A stretch of DNA of 64,000 nucleotides, taken from positions 372,001-436,000 of the forward strand of contig BBDR01000001.1 in assembly GCA_001312405.1 (NCBI GenBank). Direction: 5' to 3'. Each line of letters starts with the position of its first letter. Within the stretch, counting starts at the first letter, position 1. Origin of the DNA: Clostridium sp. NkU-1 (GTDB taxonomy: Bacteria > Bacillota_A > Clostridia > Lachnospirales > Lachnospiraceae). Position numbers and translations under genes: made by a program. The notes beneath the pieces are model-generated. The model had not been told where the DNA came from. It saw only the letters and a program-made list of their open reading frames with translations, and made no database searches. Positions 48,077-59,534 of the stretch are shown here, piece after piece.

Positions 48077-48765
48077 CCTGTGCCTCCTTATTATAGGCTA
48101 ATTCAAACTTCAGTTCTTCCATTCTTCTGATCGCTGCGTCGGTACTGCTCACGGAAAGCCCCTTCATGATCTGCCCTAGCTGTTCTTCTTCTTTTTTTTA
48201 GATATTCCTTTAAAACAGGATCTTTTGATTCCAGCAGGATCCTGCCATAGCGGTAGGAAATCTCCCGCTCCTCTTTATTACCCGCTCTTGTCTCTCTGCT
48301 GATCCCCATAACGGTATAATATTTGCCTTCTTCCTTTATCATAGTCTCCCGTTCAATAAAAAATTCCTGTTCTTCCAGGAATCTGCGTACCTTGTCCAGT
48401 TCTGAATGGGGGGATAAGACCCAGTAGGGAATGCTTTCCCATAAATCCCGGCCTGCCTCCAGAATATGTATCATCAGCTCTCCGCCCATGCCTGCTATAA
48501 CTACACAATCAGCTTCGTTTTCCTCCAATTTTAAAAGTCCGTCGCTTAAACGGACCTCCACCTGAGTCTGCAAGCCTGCCTCCTGGATATGGGCCTGGGC
48601 CCGTAACAAGGGGCCCTCCCGCACATCCATGGCAATGGCATGTTTTGCTTTTCCTTCCTGTACCAAATGGATAGGAATATAACCATGATCCGTTCCAATA
48701 TCAGCGATTCTGCTTCCTTCCGGAACAAAGGAAGCGATCGTTTCCAAACGCTTTGATAGCTTCAT
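48063..48765 (-). CDS. trmK: tRNA (adenine(22)-N1)-methyltransferase, one frameshift
   Basis: SAM-dependent methyltransferase of the TrmK/YqfN family. SAM motif IADIGTDHGYIPIHL, DVREGPLLRAQ, LSDGLLKL and VVIAGMGGELM; the C-terminus is a coiled coil. An indel in the T run at about 48193 shifts the last 40 residues; corrected ending is ELKFELAYNKEAQDAVR. About 233 residues. It lies between rpoD and nif3, the conserved Firmicutes arrangement. Confidence 0.9.
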
Positions 48766-48785
48766 CTTAAACTCCGTCTTGTATC

Positions 48786-49989
48786 TTAATCATCCAGATA
48801 GTCCTTAAGCTTCTTGCTTCTGCTGGGATGGCGCAGTTTGCGCAGTGCTTTTGCCTCTATCTGGCGAATCCGTTCTCTTGTAACATTAAATTCTTTTCCT
48901 ACCTCTTCCAGGGTCCTGGGCCGCCCGTCATCAAGGCCAAAGCGCAGCTTTAAAACCTTTTGCTCCCGCTCGGTAAGGGTGTCAAGCACCTCCATCAGCT
49001 GCTCGTGGAGCATGGTGAATGTGGCTGCATCAGCCGGAACGGCTACCTGCTCATCCTGAATAAAGTCTCCCAGATGCTGTCCTCTTCCTCTCCGATGGGA
49101 GTCTCTAAGGATACAGGCTCCTGAGATACCTTCATGATTTCCCTGACCCGGTCGACCTGCATATCGGCCTTGCTGCTATTTCCTCCGGCACCGGTTCCCG
49201 TCCCAGCTCCTGTAAAAGCTGTCTGGATACACGGACCAGACGGTTGATGGTCTCCACCATATGAACAGGGATCCGGATGGTACGGGCCTGGTCCGCAATG
49301 GCACGGGTGATGGCCTGTCTGATCCACCAGGTCGCATAGGTGCTGAACTTATAACCTTTTCGGTAGTCAAACTTTTCCACAGCTTTAATAAGTCCTAAGT
49401 TTCCTTCCTGGATTAAGTCTAAAAACTGCATTCCCCGCCCTACATAGCGTTTGGCAATGCTGACCACCAGACGCAGATTGGCCTCTGTCAGCCTCTGTTT
49501 TGCATCGTCATCTCCCAGTTCGATTTTCTTGGCAAGCTCAATCTCATCTTCACTGGAAAGAAGCGGAACCTTGCCGATCTCCTTCAAATACATGCGGACC
49601 GGATCCTCCACGCTGATACCTTCCGGAACAGATAAATCAATACTTTCCATATCGATTTCTTCTTCATCCTCGATATCTTCTTCAACGAAAAGATCCTCAT
49701 CCAAATCCAGCTCTTCCCCGCCGATTTGAAGTACGTCTACCTTATTGTTTTCCAGAAAATCATAAATCTGATCCAGTTTATCCGAATCCAGATTCTCTCC
49801 CGCAAAAAAATCCAGAACCTCCTGGTTTTCCAGTACATTCCGTTTCTTTTTTGCCAGGAGGAGAAGCTGATTTAATTTTCCCTCAAATGCAGCGGCTGAC
49901 TCCATAGCCTTAAGCTCTGCAGCCTGTTCCTCTTCCGTTTTTCTTGACCCCACCATCTTATCTGCTGCCTTCTTCACATTCTCGTCCAT
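48786..49989 (-). CDS. rpoD: Primary sigma factor RpoD, two frameshifts
   Basis: Housekeeping sigma-70. Region 1.1 ([20 protein letters not shown]), an acidic linker ([14 protein letters not shown]), region 1.2/2 ([58 protein letters not shown]), region 3 and region 4.2 ([20 protein letters not shown]). Indels near 49187 and 49066 split region 3 and 3.2. An inactive rpoD is not credible in a living cell, so these breaks are the best internal evidence for sequence errors. The start at 49989 follows GGAAGGATGG. Confidence 0.95.
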
Positions 49990-50028
49990 GTTCTTCCATC
50001 CTTCCACAGCCTGCCTATAGTGTACACC

Positions 50029-51800
50029 CTAATCCAGCGAAATATGCAAATCCTTTAGCGCAGCCTGTTCCTTTATAATATTCTGCAGTTCTAAAATCCC
50101 TGCTGCATGGCGGCTGGCATAATCCAGACTGTTTTTTTTCACTTTCATAATTGTTTCCGAAAACGCTTTTTTTTGCTCTTCATTATCTAGGGACTCTTTT
50201 AAGCTCGCATGAAAAAGACCTGCGACTGCCCGGTATTGACCTTCATCATGAATGAAATGATTTAAGATCTCGGCCGGATTCAATGTTCCGGCAGCGTGTC
50301 CGTCAAAAACCATACTTGCCACCTTGTGATATAGTTCTTCTATAAAATCATCGGGAGTGATCACTCCTTCAATCTTATCAAATAATAATGGATTTTCAAT
50401 GAGCCAGGTCAGAAGCAGCCTTTGAGACTGCTTTACACCATCTTCCTTTTCCTTTTTCCTCTGGTTTTTTTTAGTTTTCCCTCTTCTTCCCTCTGAGCGA
50501 AAACAGACGGTCCCAGAGAAGCACCCAAGCGGTTGACCAGGCGTTTTAAGTCTTCATAATTGATAAAAAAATTCCCTGGATACCGCCTCTAAATAATTCT
50601 CCCGTTCCAGCTTCCGGGAATTCCAGAAGTTTCCTGGCCACCTGATTGTAAAATTCCGTCTTCTGCTCCGGATCATCCATTTTATAGTTCTTTTTCAGCA
50701 CATCAATTTCAAACAGGAAGCTGTTGCGGGCCTCATCGATCCGCTGGCGGAATGCTTCTGCTCCCAGATTCTTTATGAATTCATCCGGATCTTTATAGGG
50801 CTGCATGTTAAGCACGCGAATGGATATACCTGCTTCCTTAAGAATGGGAATGGCACGGAGGGCAGCCTTAACACCCGCACCGTCGCTGTCATATGTGAGG
50901 ACCACTTTATCCGTATACCGTTTTAAGAGCTGGGCATGCTGGGTGGTAAAGGCTGTTCCCAGGGAGGCCACCGCATTGGTGAAGCCGGCCTGGTGCATTG
51001 CGATCACATCCATGTAGCCCTCGCAGATCAATATGTATTTTTCCCGTGAAAGCCTGGCATAATTTAAGCCATATAAATTCCGGCTTTTATCAAAAAGCTT
51101 TGTCTCTGGTGAGTTTAAGTACTTTGGCTCCCCGGTACCCATGACCCGGCCTCCGAAACCAATGACCCGGTTATTCACATCCATAATAGGGAACATCACC
51201 CGGTTCCAAAACTTATCATAGGTCCCCCGTTCCTCAATGGTCACCAGTCCGGTCTGCTTTAACAGGCTATCGTCATATCCCTTGCCTTTTAAATACCGGT
51301 AAAGGTCATCGCTTGTCTTATTGGAATAGCCCAGCCCGAACCTGGTTATGGTTTCGTCGCTTAACTGCCTGTCCCTTAAATAACGGTAGCCAGCCTCACC
51401 CTGAGGTTTTTTTAAGCTGGTAATAAAAGTAACTGGCGGCCAGCTTATTGATTTCCAAAAGAGTGGACTTAAGATCCTCCTGCTCTCTTGCCTCCTTGCT
51501 GTACTCTGCCACAGGAAGCTTCACACCTGACCGGTCTGCCAGGACCTTCAGGGCCTCAGAAAAGGAATAGTTTTCATATTCCATGACAAACGTAAGTACA
51601 TTTCCGCCTGCACCGCAGCCAAAGCAGTAGTACATCTGCTTGGCAGGGGATACGGAAAAGGAAGGGGACTTTTCATTGTGAAAAGGACAGAGGCCAAAAT
51701 AATTGCTTCCCTTCTTCTGCAGCTTGACGTATCCCGAGATCACATCCACGATGTCATTCTTCATCCGGACTTCTTCAATCACTTCTTCCGAATATCGCAT
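50029..51800 (-). CDS. dnaG: DNA primase, several frameshifts
   Basis: Makes RNA primers for replication. N-terminal CHC2 zinc motif (LCPFHNEKSPSFSV with CFGCGAGG), Toprim core (ILICEGYMDVIAMH, LTYDSDGAGVKAAL), and the C-terminal helicase-binding domain. Indels at about 51408, 50565, 50470 and 50385. Start at 51800 (MRYSEEVIEEV) with AAGGAGA. Followed at 39 bp by rpoD, the classic dnaG-rpoD macromolecular synthesis arrangement. Confidence 0.93.
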
Positions 51801-51887
51801 GAAGCTTCATATCTCCTTTCTCCTTTTCTGGCCATGTTTTTGGCTGTAAAGGGATACCCACAGGGTATTTATCAAAGTTCATTCGAT

Positions 51888-52898
51888 TTAAACCGTTTTC
51901 CACGCTTTCGGGACAAACAGCTCTTCAAATTTGTCAATGGCATATCTGTCACTCATGCCTGCAATGTAATCGCAGACTGCCTGTTCCCGGCTTTCCTGGC
52001 CTTCTTCCATTAAGGTGCAGTATTCCTCCGTAAGCTTGTCCGGGTGTTCCATATAGTAATTAAAAAGCATGACAATGAGATGCTGTGCTTTCCCTTCTTC
52101 TGCTTTTGGGATATCGCTTCTATAGACGTTATCAAACATCCAGGTGCGCAGCCCCTGCATGGCCTTCTCCATATCCGGAGACATGATGATCTCCGGCTTT
52201 CCGTAGCTGTTGCGGATAATATCATGGATCAGATTGTTAAGCCTTTCACGGACACTGTGGCCCAAAATACCTGTATAGCATTCAGGCAGGTCCTCCTCAA
52301 CAAACATCTTGGCCCTGATCGCATCGTCAATGTCATGGTTAATATAGGCAATTTTATCCGATAAGCGGACAATACCGCCTTCTAATGTGGACGGGTGACC
52401 GCTGGTGCGGTGATTTAAGATTCCATCACGGACCTCCCAGGTGAGATTTAGGCCCATTCCGTCCTTTTCCAGAACCTCTACTACCCGGACACTTTGCTTG
52501 TAGTGGGCAAAGCCCTGGGAGCAGATCTTATTCAAAATCGCTTCCCCGGAATGGCCGAAAGGAGTATGGCCCAAATCATGAGCCAAAGCAATGGCCTCTG
52601 TTAAGTCTTCGTTCATTCGCAGAGATTTTGCTATGGTTCTTGCAATCTGGGATACCTCCAGGGTATGAGTGAGCCTGGTTCTGTAATGATCCCCTTCCGG
52701 GGCCAGAAAAACCTGGGTTTTATGTTTCAGCCTGCGAAATGCCTTGCAGTGAATGATCCGGTCCCGGTCCCGTTGGTAGGCAGTCCGGATATCACAAGCC
52801 TCCTCCTCCCGCTCTCTTCCCTTGCTGTTCTTACTGAAAGCGGCATAAGGACTTAAATATGCTTCCTCCCATTGTTCTGTGGATTTCCTGATATTCAT
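51888..52898 (-). CDS. dgt: Deoxyguanosinetriphosphate triphosphohydrolase-like protein
   Basis: HD-domain enzyme that hydrolyses dNTPs to nucleosides and triphosphate. Intact, 336 residues. Features: FRRLKHKTQVFL, HTLEVSQIARTIA, and HD motif ALAHDLGHTPFGH, then KIAYINHDIDDAI. Start at 52898 (MNIRKSTEQWEEA) with AAGGATG upstream. It leads the dgt-dnaG-rpoD run, a common order in clostridia. Confidence 0.92.
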   Translation of the reverse strand: MNIRKSTEQWEEAYLSPYAAFSKNSKGREREEEACDIRTAYQRDRDRIIHCKAFRRLKHKTQVFLAPEGDHYRTRLTHTLEVSQIARTIAKSLRMNEDLTEAIALAHDLGHTPFGHSGEAILNKICSQGFAHYKQSVRVVEVLEKDGMGLNLTWEVRDGILNHRTSGHPSTLEGGIVRLSDKIAYINHDIDDAIRAKMFVEEDLPECYTGILGHSVRERLNNLIHDIIRNSYGKPEIIMSPDMEKAMQGLRTWMFDNVYRSDIPKAEEGKAQHLIVMLFNYYMEHPDKLTEEYCTLMEEGQESREQAVCDYIAGMSDRYAIDKFEELFVPKAWKTV

Positions 52899-52987
52899 AC
52901 AATCACATCCTTCGCCCAAAGTTATGGTACATTATATCATATTTTCAGTAATTATAATACCCTATATTAAAATAATTACAATATCCG

Positions 52988-53817
52988 TCATCTGCCTGCA
53001 TCCAGATGTTTCCTGTATTCACTGGGAAGACATCCATACCGCTTCTTAAATGCCTTGGAAAAGGCTCTGCTGTCCGGAAATCCATGCTTCATGCAATCTC
53101 TCCAATCTCACAGCTGGTCCCGACCAACTCCCTGACCGCGTATTTGACCCGCAGGTCAATCAGATAGGTACGGTAATTGACCTGCGCATATTTTTGAAAT
53201 ATTCTGGACAAATAGGTAGGGCTGAAACCAAAACGTCCTGCCACCTGGTCAAGCTTTAAGTCCTGGTCATAATTTTCCCTCATATACTGAGTGACCTTTG
53301 ACAGCTTATCGAGCTGCCTCTTCTGGCGGATGACTTCCTTATCCATGGTTTGTGACTTAAACTCCGTAACTAAAAGATATAAAAGTTCATAGAACAGGCT
53401 TTTCACCTTCAGGCTGTAACCATATTCCTGTTCTTCATAGATGGAAAACATGGAAACAACCAGCTGTGTCAGTCTCTTATTTTGAGCCTCATCCTTTTTC
53501 TCAAAATTCACATAGCATTCTTCTCCCATGTACTCCTCAAAGGCTTCTGCCGGTATTTGAAGAACTATGGTGATATTTGGATCGGGACATTCGATGGAAT
53601 GGACTTCATTGGAATTGACCAGCACAAAGTCCTGCCTCTCCAGGGGTAAATGGCTGTTGTTGATGTAAAAATCAATTTTCCCTTCCTGGACCAGAAAAAT
53701 CTCAACGGAATGGTGCCAGTGTTTCGTGACCTTATAATTTCCATCCCTTCCCTCAAAGATAAACATCCGGAAAGGCAGGTCATTATTGGGAATGACAAGT
53801 TCATGCCTGACTTCCAT
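52988..53817 (-). CDS. AraC-family transcriptional regulator with cupin domain, one frameshift
   Basis: N-terminal AraC-type cupin (KHWHHSVEIFLVQEGKIDFY) for ligand sensing, then two C-terminal helix-turn-helix motifs (LKLDQVAGRFGFSPTYLSRIFQKY and, after correction, KHGFPDSRAFSKAFKKRYG). One base is missing near 53092 between EIGEIA and KHGFP. About 277 residues. Start at 53817 has GGGGAGGTG. It is 30 bp downstream of the subtilase gene; targets unknown, probably a sugar pathway. Confidence 0.87.
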
Positions 53818-53846
53818 TTCACACCTCCCCAAAAGTACTGATTTCA

Positions 53847-55628
53847 TTATAAAGCATTTTGGCCATTTTTCCAATGGCCTTTCCTCTTCCTGCCCATGTT
53901 ATACAGGAAGCTGTCGCTCACGCATAACGCGCCGTATCCAAGCTCCGGATTGGGATATTGGGTGATTCCGGGAAGGGGCCTGGCACCGCGGATGAAATAA
54001 GCCTTTACCTTTTCCCCAAAGAGAAACGGATCCCTTCCATCCACAATTCCCCACTGCATCAAAAGAGCGGAGCTGCCGGTGACAAAGGGAGTTGCAAAGG
54101 ACGTGCCTGTTACCGATTCATAGCCGCCTCCGGCCCTTGCCGCAATGATTCCCACTCCGGGAGCAGCCAGATCCGGTTTTACCAGATTGGTTCTCCTTGT
54201 AAATCCTCTGCCGGAAAAATCCGCATAAGACTGATAGGTGTCATCATAAGCTCCCACGGATATGACCTTGTTGGCCGTAGAAGGAATGGTCAAAGTCGTT
54301 TCAGGCGTAGCCCTTAAAAACCGGGTGGACTCGCTCAGCACTCCGGCGGATGGGAGCCAGAGATCGTATTTTCCTTCCACGATCTGCCTGGGAGTCAGGC
54401 GGAATCTCCATATCCCGCTGTCTATATAGGTATCAAGGGGAAGGAAATCCATATAAATTTCCTGTGCCACACTGTAGGGGCCGGGTTTCCCATAGTACAG
54501 CAAGATCCTGGTGTTTCCATAGTTTATGGTCTGAGGCCCCAGGCTGCTGCTGATTGGGCCGATCACCGCACCGGAAGGCGTTATAATGCTGATATCAAAC
54601 AAATCCGCGTAGGATTTCCAAAGCTGCACGCTAAAGCTTTGCTGATACTCTCCCACGCTCAGCTCAATCTCTTCAGGATTGGACATTGTCAGGATTCCGG
54701 AAATATGACCGCCTGCCACCCCTTCGTTTCCTGTTCCCACCACAATTACCGTCTTCCCGTAATTGGATAAATCATCAAGAAATGTCTCTAAAAGGCTGGT
54801 TCCGTCATGGGAACCATAGGTATTTCCAAAGCTTAAATTAATCGCTACCGGCATCTGCATATCCACAGCTTCTTTTACTGCAAAATTGACTGCACGCATA
54901 AGCTCCGTGGTCCTGGGAAATCCGCTTTCCTGAGGGACTCCAAGCTTTACAACTAAAAGCGGGCTTTCAAAGGCAATTCCCCGGTATTGTCCCCTGTTTT
55001 CCCTTCCGTTTCCGGCCGCTATGGATGCCACGGCTGTGCCGTGTCCGGTGATATCCACGGATGGGACCAGCTTTCTGGCCTCTGTCCTGCTTCCGGTAGC
55101 CAGGGCAGCATTGATTTCCTCTGCTGTGAACACCTGGTCCAGAGTCTGATCCCACAGCTTTACGATTCTGGTCGTTCCGTCATTGTTCCGGAAATCATCG
55201 TGGTAATAATCGATTCCTGAATCAATGATAGCTACCAAAACTCCTCTTCCCGTAAGAATATTGTTTCCCTGCTGGACCAGATTGACACAAGAGGCCGACT
55301 TTGCCTGGTTGATGGCAAAAAACAGCCTCTTTGGTTTCTCCACATATTCGATTTGGGGCACTGAGCTTAACTGGTCAATAAGGGATTCCGGAACCGTAAG
55401 TATGGAGTATTCGTTCACCATCTGCTCTACCCGGATTCCCACCAGGGAAAGACCGCTTATATCTCCGGAATGCTTTACAATCACATCCCATGATCTTTCC
55501 CCGGGATTATATCCTACGTTTAAATTGCCTGATTTTTCACGTTCTTCAGGAGTTGCACTGAGGGCAAGGTTTAATAGATTTTCCAGCTTCTGATCCTGCA
55601 TACCACATTCCTGTGCTTTTTCTATCAT
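53847..55628 (-). CDS. Subtilisin-like S8 peptidase, Csp-like
   Basis: Intact, 593 residues, no signal peptide. Catalytic triad present: Asp in VAIIDSGIDYYHDDF, His in DITGHGTAVASIAAGNG, Ser in VTGTSFATPFVTG. A long beta-rich insert lies between His and Ser, as in the clostridial germination proteases CspA/B/C. An N-terminal prodomain-like part (residues 1-90) precedes the catalytic domain. A germination role (activating a cortex hydrolase) is possible, but many clostridial S8 paralogues have other roles. Start is 55628 or 55601. Confidence 0.8.
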   Translation of the reverse strand: MIEKAQECGMQDQKLENLLNLALSATPEEREKSGNLNVGYNPGERSWDVIVKHSGDISGLSLVGIRVEQMVNEYSILTVPESLIDQLSSVPQIEYVEKPKRLFFAINQAKSASCVNLVQQGNNILTGRGVLVAIIDSGIDYYHDDFRNNDGTTRIVKLWDQTLDQVFTAEEINAALATGSRTEARKLVPSVDITGHGTAVASIAAGNGRENRGQYRGIAFESPLLVVKLGVPQESGFPRTTELMRAVNFAVKEAVDMQMPVAINLSFGNTYGSHDGTSLLETFLDDLSNYGKTVIVVGTGNEGVAGGHISGILTMSNPEEIELSVGEYQQSFSVQLWKSYADLFDISIITPSGAVIGPISSSLGPQTINYGNTRILLYYGKPGPYSVAQEIYMDFLPLDTYIDSGIWRFRLTPRQIVEGKYDLWLPSAGVLSESTRFLRATPETTLTIPSTANKVISVGAYDDTYQSYADFSGRGFTRRTNLVKPDLAAPGVGIIAARAGGGYESVTGTSFATPFVTGSSALLMQWGIVDGRDPFLFGEKVKAYFIRGARPLPGITQYPNPELGYGALCVSDSFLYNMGRKRKGHWKNGQNAL

Positions 55629-55649
55629 CCTACGCCGGAAATATCATTC

Positions 55650-57922
55650 TCATTCCTTACTCTGCTCTGCTTCCCGTACTTGTGTATCATGATAGAAAAT
55701 TTCAGGATATCTTCATAATTTTTTTCCGCCCTTTGCCATCGCCTGAGCCCCATTCTGGCTCATGCCCACTCCATGTCCAAAACCGCCGCCATAGATGTGA
55801 AAAGTTGTAATGTTATTGTCATCAACGCCCTGGTTTTCTATTGCAATATAGGCGCTGGGAAGGGAATCAAAGTTCTTCATGAGCGTCCCATCCAGCTTGG
55901 TAATTGCCATATATTTATTTCCAAGCTTTGCTCTCACCTGTCCTTCTCCATTGATGGTCATGATGCCGTCAGAACCCTCGACCCTCAGTTTCTTCACGAT
56001 TCCGCCTACTCCCCGTTCCGTCACAGTAATATTTAAGATAGAGCCGACTTCGGTGATCTCTTCCTCCAGCTGACGTTGGTGACCGTGGTTTCCCACCGGT
56101 ACATGGGGAATCCTGAATCATAGGCCGGGTAATCCTTTTTCTTTATAAATTCCTCAAAATCAGAGTTTGTTGACAAATTTAACACTCCCCTGCTGTCCTG
56201 AAGAAGACTGCCATCCAGATAGGGGAATAGGGCCGGATCTCCTCCCCATACGCTGCCGTCGGTGGTGTGTCCGCAGGATGTTGAGAAATAAAAAGCTTCA
56301 ATCGGTTTTTCATTGTAAAACAAAAGCTTCCCATAGGTCTCACGTACCGCCTCTTCTGTCTTTGATGCGGCCTGCAAGTTATTATAAACCTGGAATCTGG
56401 TGCTGTCATCCACATGAGCTCCGTATTTGCTGTAGGTGTTGCTCTGAATCTGGCGGTAAGCATAGGTCCTGCACAGACAGCCTGGGCCTTCAAGGCTTCC
56501 TTTTCATAGCTGTCAGGCATTTCACTGGGCACGACCTTGGTCAGATAATCCTCCAGGTACAGCTCATTGATTAAAACCAGCCCATCAGCTTCCTTTCGTA
56601 CTTCAATCGTGCCGCCATAGGCTGGGATACCATAGGACCTTTTTATGGAATTCACGGATATGGAATCTCCTTTTTCCAGAGGCGCTGCTACAATCCGTCC
56701 ATCCTTTAACCGCTCATCTGCGGTATCAATGATCACTTCCGCCTTTGGAGGAATCTTTACCTCCTTATCTCCATAGGACAATGACAGACCGCTCTCAGCA
56801 GACAGGGTTACAGACGGATGGAAGACCGACTGGAAATCAGTGTTCATTAAAAGGACACGAATGCTCTTTGCATCAAATTCCCTAACCAGCAAAGCAGCAC
56901 ATATCCTGCCATGGGCCACAACAAAATCCTGTATATCATATCCCACCAGAATGTCAGAGATACTGCGTTCTTCAAACTGTCCATATAAACGGTACACTTT
57001 GAAATCCTTATCCAGCTTCAGGCTGCCATATCCCTCAATCTCAACAGAATTCTCCTTTACCGCAAGAACTTCCCCGTTATCTTCTTTTTCTTTAAGGTAA
57101 CCTTTTGTAAGCTCCCTCTTTTTAAAGTGATATCCGCAATATTATTGGCAAAATCCTCCGGCTGTCCCAAAGAGGCCTCAAGAGGAAAGGTACGTTCCAC
57201 GGCCCCTAAGGATACGCCGAATGTTCCTCCCGTTCCACTGGTCAGCCAGACATTTTTATAGGTTATGGAATCTGTCACCGCCTCTTTTAATGCGATGATC
57301 TCATTGCCCTTTACCAGAAGCTTTAGCTCCCAGTCTATGTAAGAATCCAGCTGATGCCTTCAAATTGAAAATTTCCCCCGCTGGTATAGGCAGTCCAGGC
57401 TGTTGCGGTTTTTACATTAGTGGGAGTGCCATAAAGAAATACGTCAAGCACTTTGATCGTTCCTTCCTTATCCAGCGCTTCCCTCAGTTCTTCATACAAA
57501 TACCACCATTCATCTGATGGGATCTTCCTGTTCTGCTTCTTGCCGCTTTCATGAATCTTCTTTCCCGATCCGGGAACCAAAGCTTCCGCCAGGCTTTCCG
57601 CCTCTTTATAGGTCAGAAAGCCTTCTGCAGTGTCCCTTTTTGCCGGTATTTCACGGGGATCAAGATAACCGCCTGCATACAGGAAATTCATGTATTTCAC
57701 ATACCAGTTATTCTGTTCCTTTTCCGGAAAGTATTCTTGACTTTTGTCCGACAGCATCTTCTCACAGCTTTCTCTATCGGTAAGAAGAAGAGCAGCCGAC
57801 TTAAATGCCACCCCTCTTGATAATCCCTCCGGTTCCGGTTCACCCACCAGAATAATAATAATGAGAATCAAAACCAAAAGAGGAATACCGACAACAAATC
57901 CAATAAATGTCTTTTTATTCAT
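55650..57922 (-). CDS. SpoIID/LytB-domain protein with N-terminal membrane anchor, multiple frameshifts
   Basis: Membrane-anchored peptidoglycan-processing protein. N-terminal TM helix (FIGFVVGIPLLVLILIIII), a region with YKEAESLAEALVPG, repeated beta segments, and a SpoIID/LytB domain: LYLEDYLTKVVPSEMP, ALKAQAVCARTYAY, AFYFSTSCGHTTDG and the diagnostic GGGFGHGVGMSQNGAQAMA. SpoIID enzymes are lytic transglycosylases in engulfment. At about 750 residues it is longer than Bacillus SpoIID, closer to LytB-type proteins. Indels at about 57355, 57105, 56465, 56085 and 55730. Start at 57922. Confidence 0.82.
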
Positions 57923-57931
57923 GCGCTCCTC

Positions 57932-59163
57932 TTATCTCATATATGTTTTTTTATCGTCTTCGATCCGTTCCAGGTTATAATAATCCGCCGTTTTAAGGGA
58001 GAGATCTTTTTTTCTTTAAGGAACGGTTCACCAGTCTTGAAATCACGCTGTAAATCACCGCAAAGGTTGGTACCGCAATGATCATTCCCACAAAGCCGAA
58101 CATTCCTCCAAAAAGCAGGATGGAAAACAGCACCCAAAAGCTGGGAAGACCTGTGGATTGTCCTAATATTTTCGGCCCAAGAATATTTCCGTCAAACTGC
58201 TGGAGCAAAAGGATGAAGATCAGGAAATACAGGCATTTAATAGGGCTTACCAGCAGAATCAGAAATGCACTGGGGATGGCTCCAATAAACGGGCCGAAAA
58301 AGGGAATTATATTGGTTACCCCTACAATCACGCTCACTAACAGCGTATAAGGCATCTTCATGGCGTTTAAAAGGAAAAAGCATATAATCCGATAATCAGG
58401 GAATCCAAAATTTTACCCGTTATGAACCCGCCAAACACCCGGTGAACAAAACGGATTTCATCAATTGCCTGGTTCGCCACTTTCAGCGGAAATATGCTGT
58501 AAATGATCTTCTTGCCCTGGGCCGAAAGGGTTCCCTTTATGTTCAGAAGATAGACCATTACGATAACGCCGATCAGAATGTTCTTAAGAACCAGCACCAC
58601 GCTTAACAGTCCGCTGGAAAGGCTGCCGATTAACGTGGACATGTTGGGGACCAGGTCAGAGGTCAGCCAGTTTTGCAGATGGCTTGTCAGCTGGTCATAG
58701 ATAGGAATGACCGCCCGTTCCACAGAAGGATTATCCTCTAACATCTTCTGAAGCCACAGGCTAAATCGTTCATGTTCTCGCCCAATGTCTCCTGGAGCCC
58801 CATAATGCTGGTATAAATCTCAGGAATGATCATCCAGAAAAGTCCGACTACAATTACAAACAGAAAAATGAGGCTGACCAAGGTTCCCATAAGTCCGGAT
58901 ACGGACTTCACCCCTTTCCTGTTTTTCCACATGGAAGAAAGCAGGCGCTTAGTCATGTCCCTGGACTTGTTATATACCGGCAGTAAAAGATATGCAAGCA
59001 CTGCTCCGTAAATGACAGGCATCAGAATACCCACGACCAATTTTGTCATACCTTTCACAGCCTGGAATCTGGAAAGGAAGAAAGCAAAGGCTATGCTCAA
59101 GGCAATAACGGAAAGCGCTGTGACTCCCCAGCAGATATAGTTCCGAAATTTTGTCTCTTTCAT
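57932..59163 (-). CDS. AI-2E family transporter (PerM/YdiK-like), frameshifted
   Basis: Eight-helix membrane protein of the AI-2E/PerM family; function in most members unknown. Start MKETKFRNYICWGVTAL; conserved C-terminal family segment VTNIIPFFGPFIGAIPSAF and LLLQQFDGNILGPKILGQS. Indels at about 58750, 58370 and 58012. About 410 residues. Start at 59163 has AGGAGAATT, with a TATAAT at 59201-59206. Its stop lies 10 bp from the SpoIID/LytB start, so the two may be cotranscribed. Confidence 0.86.
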
Positions 59164-59231
59164 CGAAATTCTCCTAAGTTATTAAGTTTGATTACTGTCC
59201 ATTATACTCTACCATACTTTTACATAAAATT

Positions 59232-59461
59232 AAAGCAGCGATTTCTCGCTGCTTTTTTCTTTAGTAACCCCAAAATGCCGGTTCTTACTTATTGACGCCT
59301 AGCCGAGCTAGGTGGGCAACCTCACTCAGGTTTCTGCCTTCCACTGCAAACGGAGGCCTGACATCCACCTGAAAATATTGGAATCCCATGTGTCATAATG
59401 TAGGTTCAAAAAAAGGTAAGAGTGTCGTACATCTCAGGAATTACTTTCTCATGTTTTCTAT
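59232..59461 (-). ncRNA. ssrS: Probable 6S RNA (SsrS) with terminator
   Basis: A non-coding transcript unit: strong promoter (TTGAAA-17-TATACT, 59468-59496), about 200 nt without ORF, then the terminator AAAGCAGCGA/TCGCTGCTTT (59232-59255). Internally CAGGTGG pairs with CCACCTAG, GCCTCC with GGAAGGC, AACCT with AGGTT (in GAAACCTGAGTGAGGTTGCC) and CCTAGC with GCTAGG, a layout that recalls 6S RNAs of clostridia. The identity rests on my recollection of that family and is not certain. Confidence 0.55.
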
Positions 59462-59467
59462 GGTCTT

Positions 59468-59496
59468 AGTATACACTACTTTGATTTGTTTTTCAA
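59468..59496 (-). promoter_or_regulatory. Promoter of the probable 6S RNA
   Basis: Minus-strand TTGAAA (59491-59496), 17-bp spacer, TATACT (59468-59473). Confidence 0.7.
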
Positions 59497-59534
59497 GTTC
59501 CTTTTCCTGTCAGTTTTAATTTTAATCCATTGGA

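Noticed and set aside
48786..51800. rpoD and dnaG as pseudogenes
   Set aside because: Both are essential and all motifs are intact once single-base indels in short runs are corrected.
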